NCBI GenBank assembly: GCA_007122185.1
Contig: SKUI01000213.1
Location: 1-7,067, forward strand
Direction: 5' to 3'
Length of the DNA: 7,067 nt
Source: Rhodothermia bacterium
GTDB taxonomy: Bacteria > Bacteroidota > Rhodothermia > Balneolales > Natronogracilivirgulaceae
Shown here: positions 6,002 to 7,067 of the stretch, one piece after another
Layout of the letters: the number at the start of each line of letters is the position of its first letter
Numbering within the stretch: the first letter of the stretch is position 1
Made by a program: the position numbers and the translations under genes
Notes under the pieces: generated by a model
Seen by the model: only the letters and a program-made list of their open reading frames with translations
Databases searched by the model: none
What the model was told of the DNA's origin: nothing

Positions 6002-7067
6002 CCTGCACGGCGCGGATGTCATTGGAAGATAGCGTAATTTCGCGTCCGAGCATCTGGTCGCGTATTGTTTCGTACATAATGGACCGGCTGTCGGGGACGT
6101 GCCCGAGCCCGAGCGCATGGCCGATCTCGTGCGCCAGGATCACCTTCAGCTCCCTGCGGTTGTGGAAATGGTGGACGGTGATGGTGCCGCGGTCTCCGTC
6201 GAACCGGTACAAGGCGCTTTTGAAACGGTACTCGTCGCCGAACTCGCGATAGAACTGCCGCACCATGTCGTCGTGGAATGCCACCTCGCGATTGACACGG
6301 TCGGCGCTGCGGTTGATCGCCGCCACGAACCGTTCCAGCTCGCTGCGCATTTCCCGTTCCTGCTGCCGCAAGGCCTCGATGGCCTCCATCCGTTCCTCGT
6401 AAGCGCCAAGCTGCTCCTGCCGGAACCCGCCGCCCTCGTTCACGCTCTCAACCCAGGCGTTTAACCGTTCGATTTCACCTTTCAGGCGGTTGCTGAGCCG
6501 GCGGTGTTCGTCGGTCCGGCGCTCCAGTTCGCGCTGATCGCGCTCGTACTCGCGGTGCATCTGGTCGATGAAATCGCCCTTGGATGCGATCTGGTCCTGG
6601 AATCGGCGGGCGCGGTCCGACTGCTCCTGGCGTTCGTCGTATTCAAAGTGGATGGTGTTGCGCGCCTCCTCACCGGCCCGGCTCCCCTCGTGGAATTGCA
6701 CGTCCAGGCGGTCAACGGCGTCGGCCCACAGCTCCAGAGCCTGCTCCACTGACTGACGCACCTCGTTTCGGGAGATGCGGAAGCGCGGATCAATGGTGCC
6801 GATGGCGTAGCTGAATTCCAGGGTGCATCCGCCGGACTGGCGGAGGGTGGTACGCGACGGGGCGCTGCGGCTGTCCCGGCTGCCGTAATCATTCCCGCCA
6901 CCGTCGACACCCCGGCCGCTGTGATCATTCGGGTTGTCGTAGGAATAATGGGTGCCGTCAACCTCCGGGCCGTGCTCACGGGCATCGCGGCCGCATCCAC
7001 CCGAAAAGATCAGCAAAACCAGCAGCCAGATGGCCGGGATTCTGATCGGGATGCTGGCCGGAGTGAC
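5988..7067 (-). CDS. Matrixin-like zinc metalloprotease, probable lipoprotein (5' end beyond window)
   Basis: The frame is open to the right edge. It includes a hydrophobic stretch (IPAIWLLVLLIFSGGC) that reads as a lipoprotein signal with Cys at 6995-6993, so the start lies outside; the TTG at 7016 would cut the signal in half and is unlikely. A Gly/Ser/Asp-rich linker follows. Next comes a segment typical of bacterial matrixins (YAIGTIDPRFRIS, then a helix with LELWADA and FHE, then NTIHFEYD). About 130 highly charged, coiled-coil-like residues come next. The catalytic part is then TITVHHFHNRRELKVILAHEIGHALGLGH with zinc ligands in HExxHxxGxxH and the metzincin Met-turn SIMY. With the Cys-starting mature form it would sit on the outer membrane or periplasmic face and cleave proteins; the substrate is unknown. 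The last codons ALCR and the stop lie in the repeat array. It is co-oriented with the DUF2141 gene 176 bp downstream. Confidence 0.92.
   Translation of the reverse strand, partial: VTPASIPIRIPAIWLLVLLIFSGGCGRDAREHGPEVDGTHYSYDNPNDHSGRGVDGGGNDYGSRDSRSAPSRTTLRQSGGCTLEFSYAIGTIDPRFRISRNEVRQSVEQALELWADAVDRLDVQFHEGSRAGEEARNTIHFEYDERQEQSDRARRFQDQIASKGDFIDQMHREYERDQRELERRTDEHRRLSNRLKGEIERLNAWVESVNEGGGFRQEQLGAYEERMEAIEALRQQEREMRSELERFVAAINRSADRVNREVAFHDDMVRQFYREFGDEYRFKSALYRFDGDRGTITVHHFHNRRELKVILAHEIGHALGLGHVPDSRSIMYETIRDQMLGREITLSSNDIRAVQALCR

Noticed and set aside
1..7067. tRNA, rRNA, riboswitch, insertion sequence or transposase
   Set aside because: I saw no cloverleaf-like or rRNA-like sequence, no transposase motif and no paired terminal inverted repeats. 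All repeats found are local tandem arrays.

Overview
The window is GC-rich by eye. Every gene I can support lies on the minus strand, so transcription runs from high to low coordinates. Four things suggest a Bacteroidota-type bacterium with a type IX secretion system, quite possibly in the Balneolota/Rhodothermota branch: a YPNPFN-type C-terminal sorting signal next to CotH-like sequence, a single-domain response regulator of the style common in Bacteroidota, a QSH-x-VRAPL H-box, and pyrimidine-rich start regions without Shine-Dalgarno sequences. The phylum is an inference and cannot be proven from 7 kb.

Layout in the direction of transcription. (1) 7067-5988: a matrixin-like zinc metalloprotease, probably a lipoprotein, whose start lies beyond the right edge. 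(2) 6001-5879: a composite 17/19-bp (53-bp period) tandem repeat that begins over the protease stop codon. (3) 5811-5242: an exported DUF2141 protein, followed by a hairpin plus T-tract terminator at 5207-5183. (4) 5051-2268: a large soluble hybrid histidine kinase (PAS-GAF-PAS-HisKA-HATPase-REC-helical tail). (5) 2300-2187: a 38-bp sequence present three times, spanning the kinase stop codon and the next start codon. (6) 2195-1116: a REC-PAS-DHp protein with a phosphorylatable H-box but no ATPase domain. (7) 1140-975: a degenerate 9-bp tandem array from the end of that gene to the start of the next. (8) 987-592: a CheY-like response regulator. (9) 548-1: a degraded CotH-type surface protein that keeps a T9SS sorting signal but lacks its kinase-fold domain and its start.

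Genes 4, 6 and 8 look like one signalling operon: a sensor hybrid kinase, a REC-PAS-DHp intermediate and a stand-alone receiver. None has a DNA-binding domain, so the output is probably protein-protein phosphorelay. The protease and the DUF2141 protein form a separate unit of exported proteins upstream of the terminator.

The most unusual feature is at the gene junctions. All three multi-gene junctions before the CotH remnant are filled with tandem repeats that include the 3' end of the upstream gene and carry short ORFs. In the 38-bp case each repeat unit is exactly one 13-codon mini-ORF joined to its neighbours by 4-nt ATGA stop/start overlaps. The ribosome can therefore in principle pass from the kinase to the REC-PAS gene through any number of repeat units without losing coupling. 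The 9-bp array also ends in an ATGA overlap with the response regulator start. I propose these as repeat-built translational reinitiation chains. The sequence arrangement is directly visible; the function is a hypothesis.
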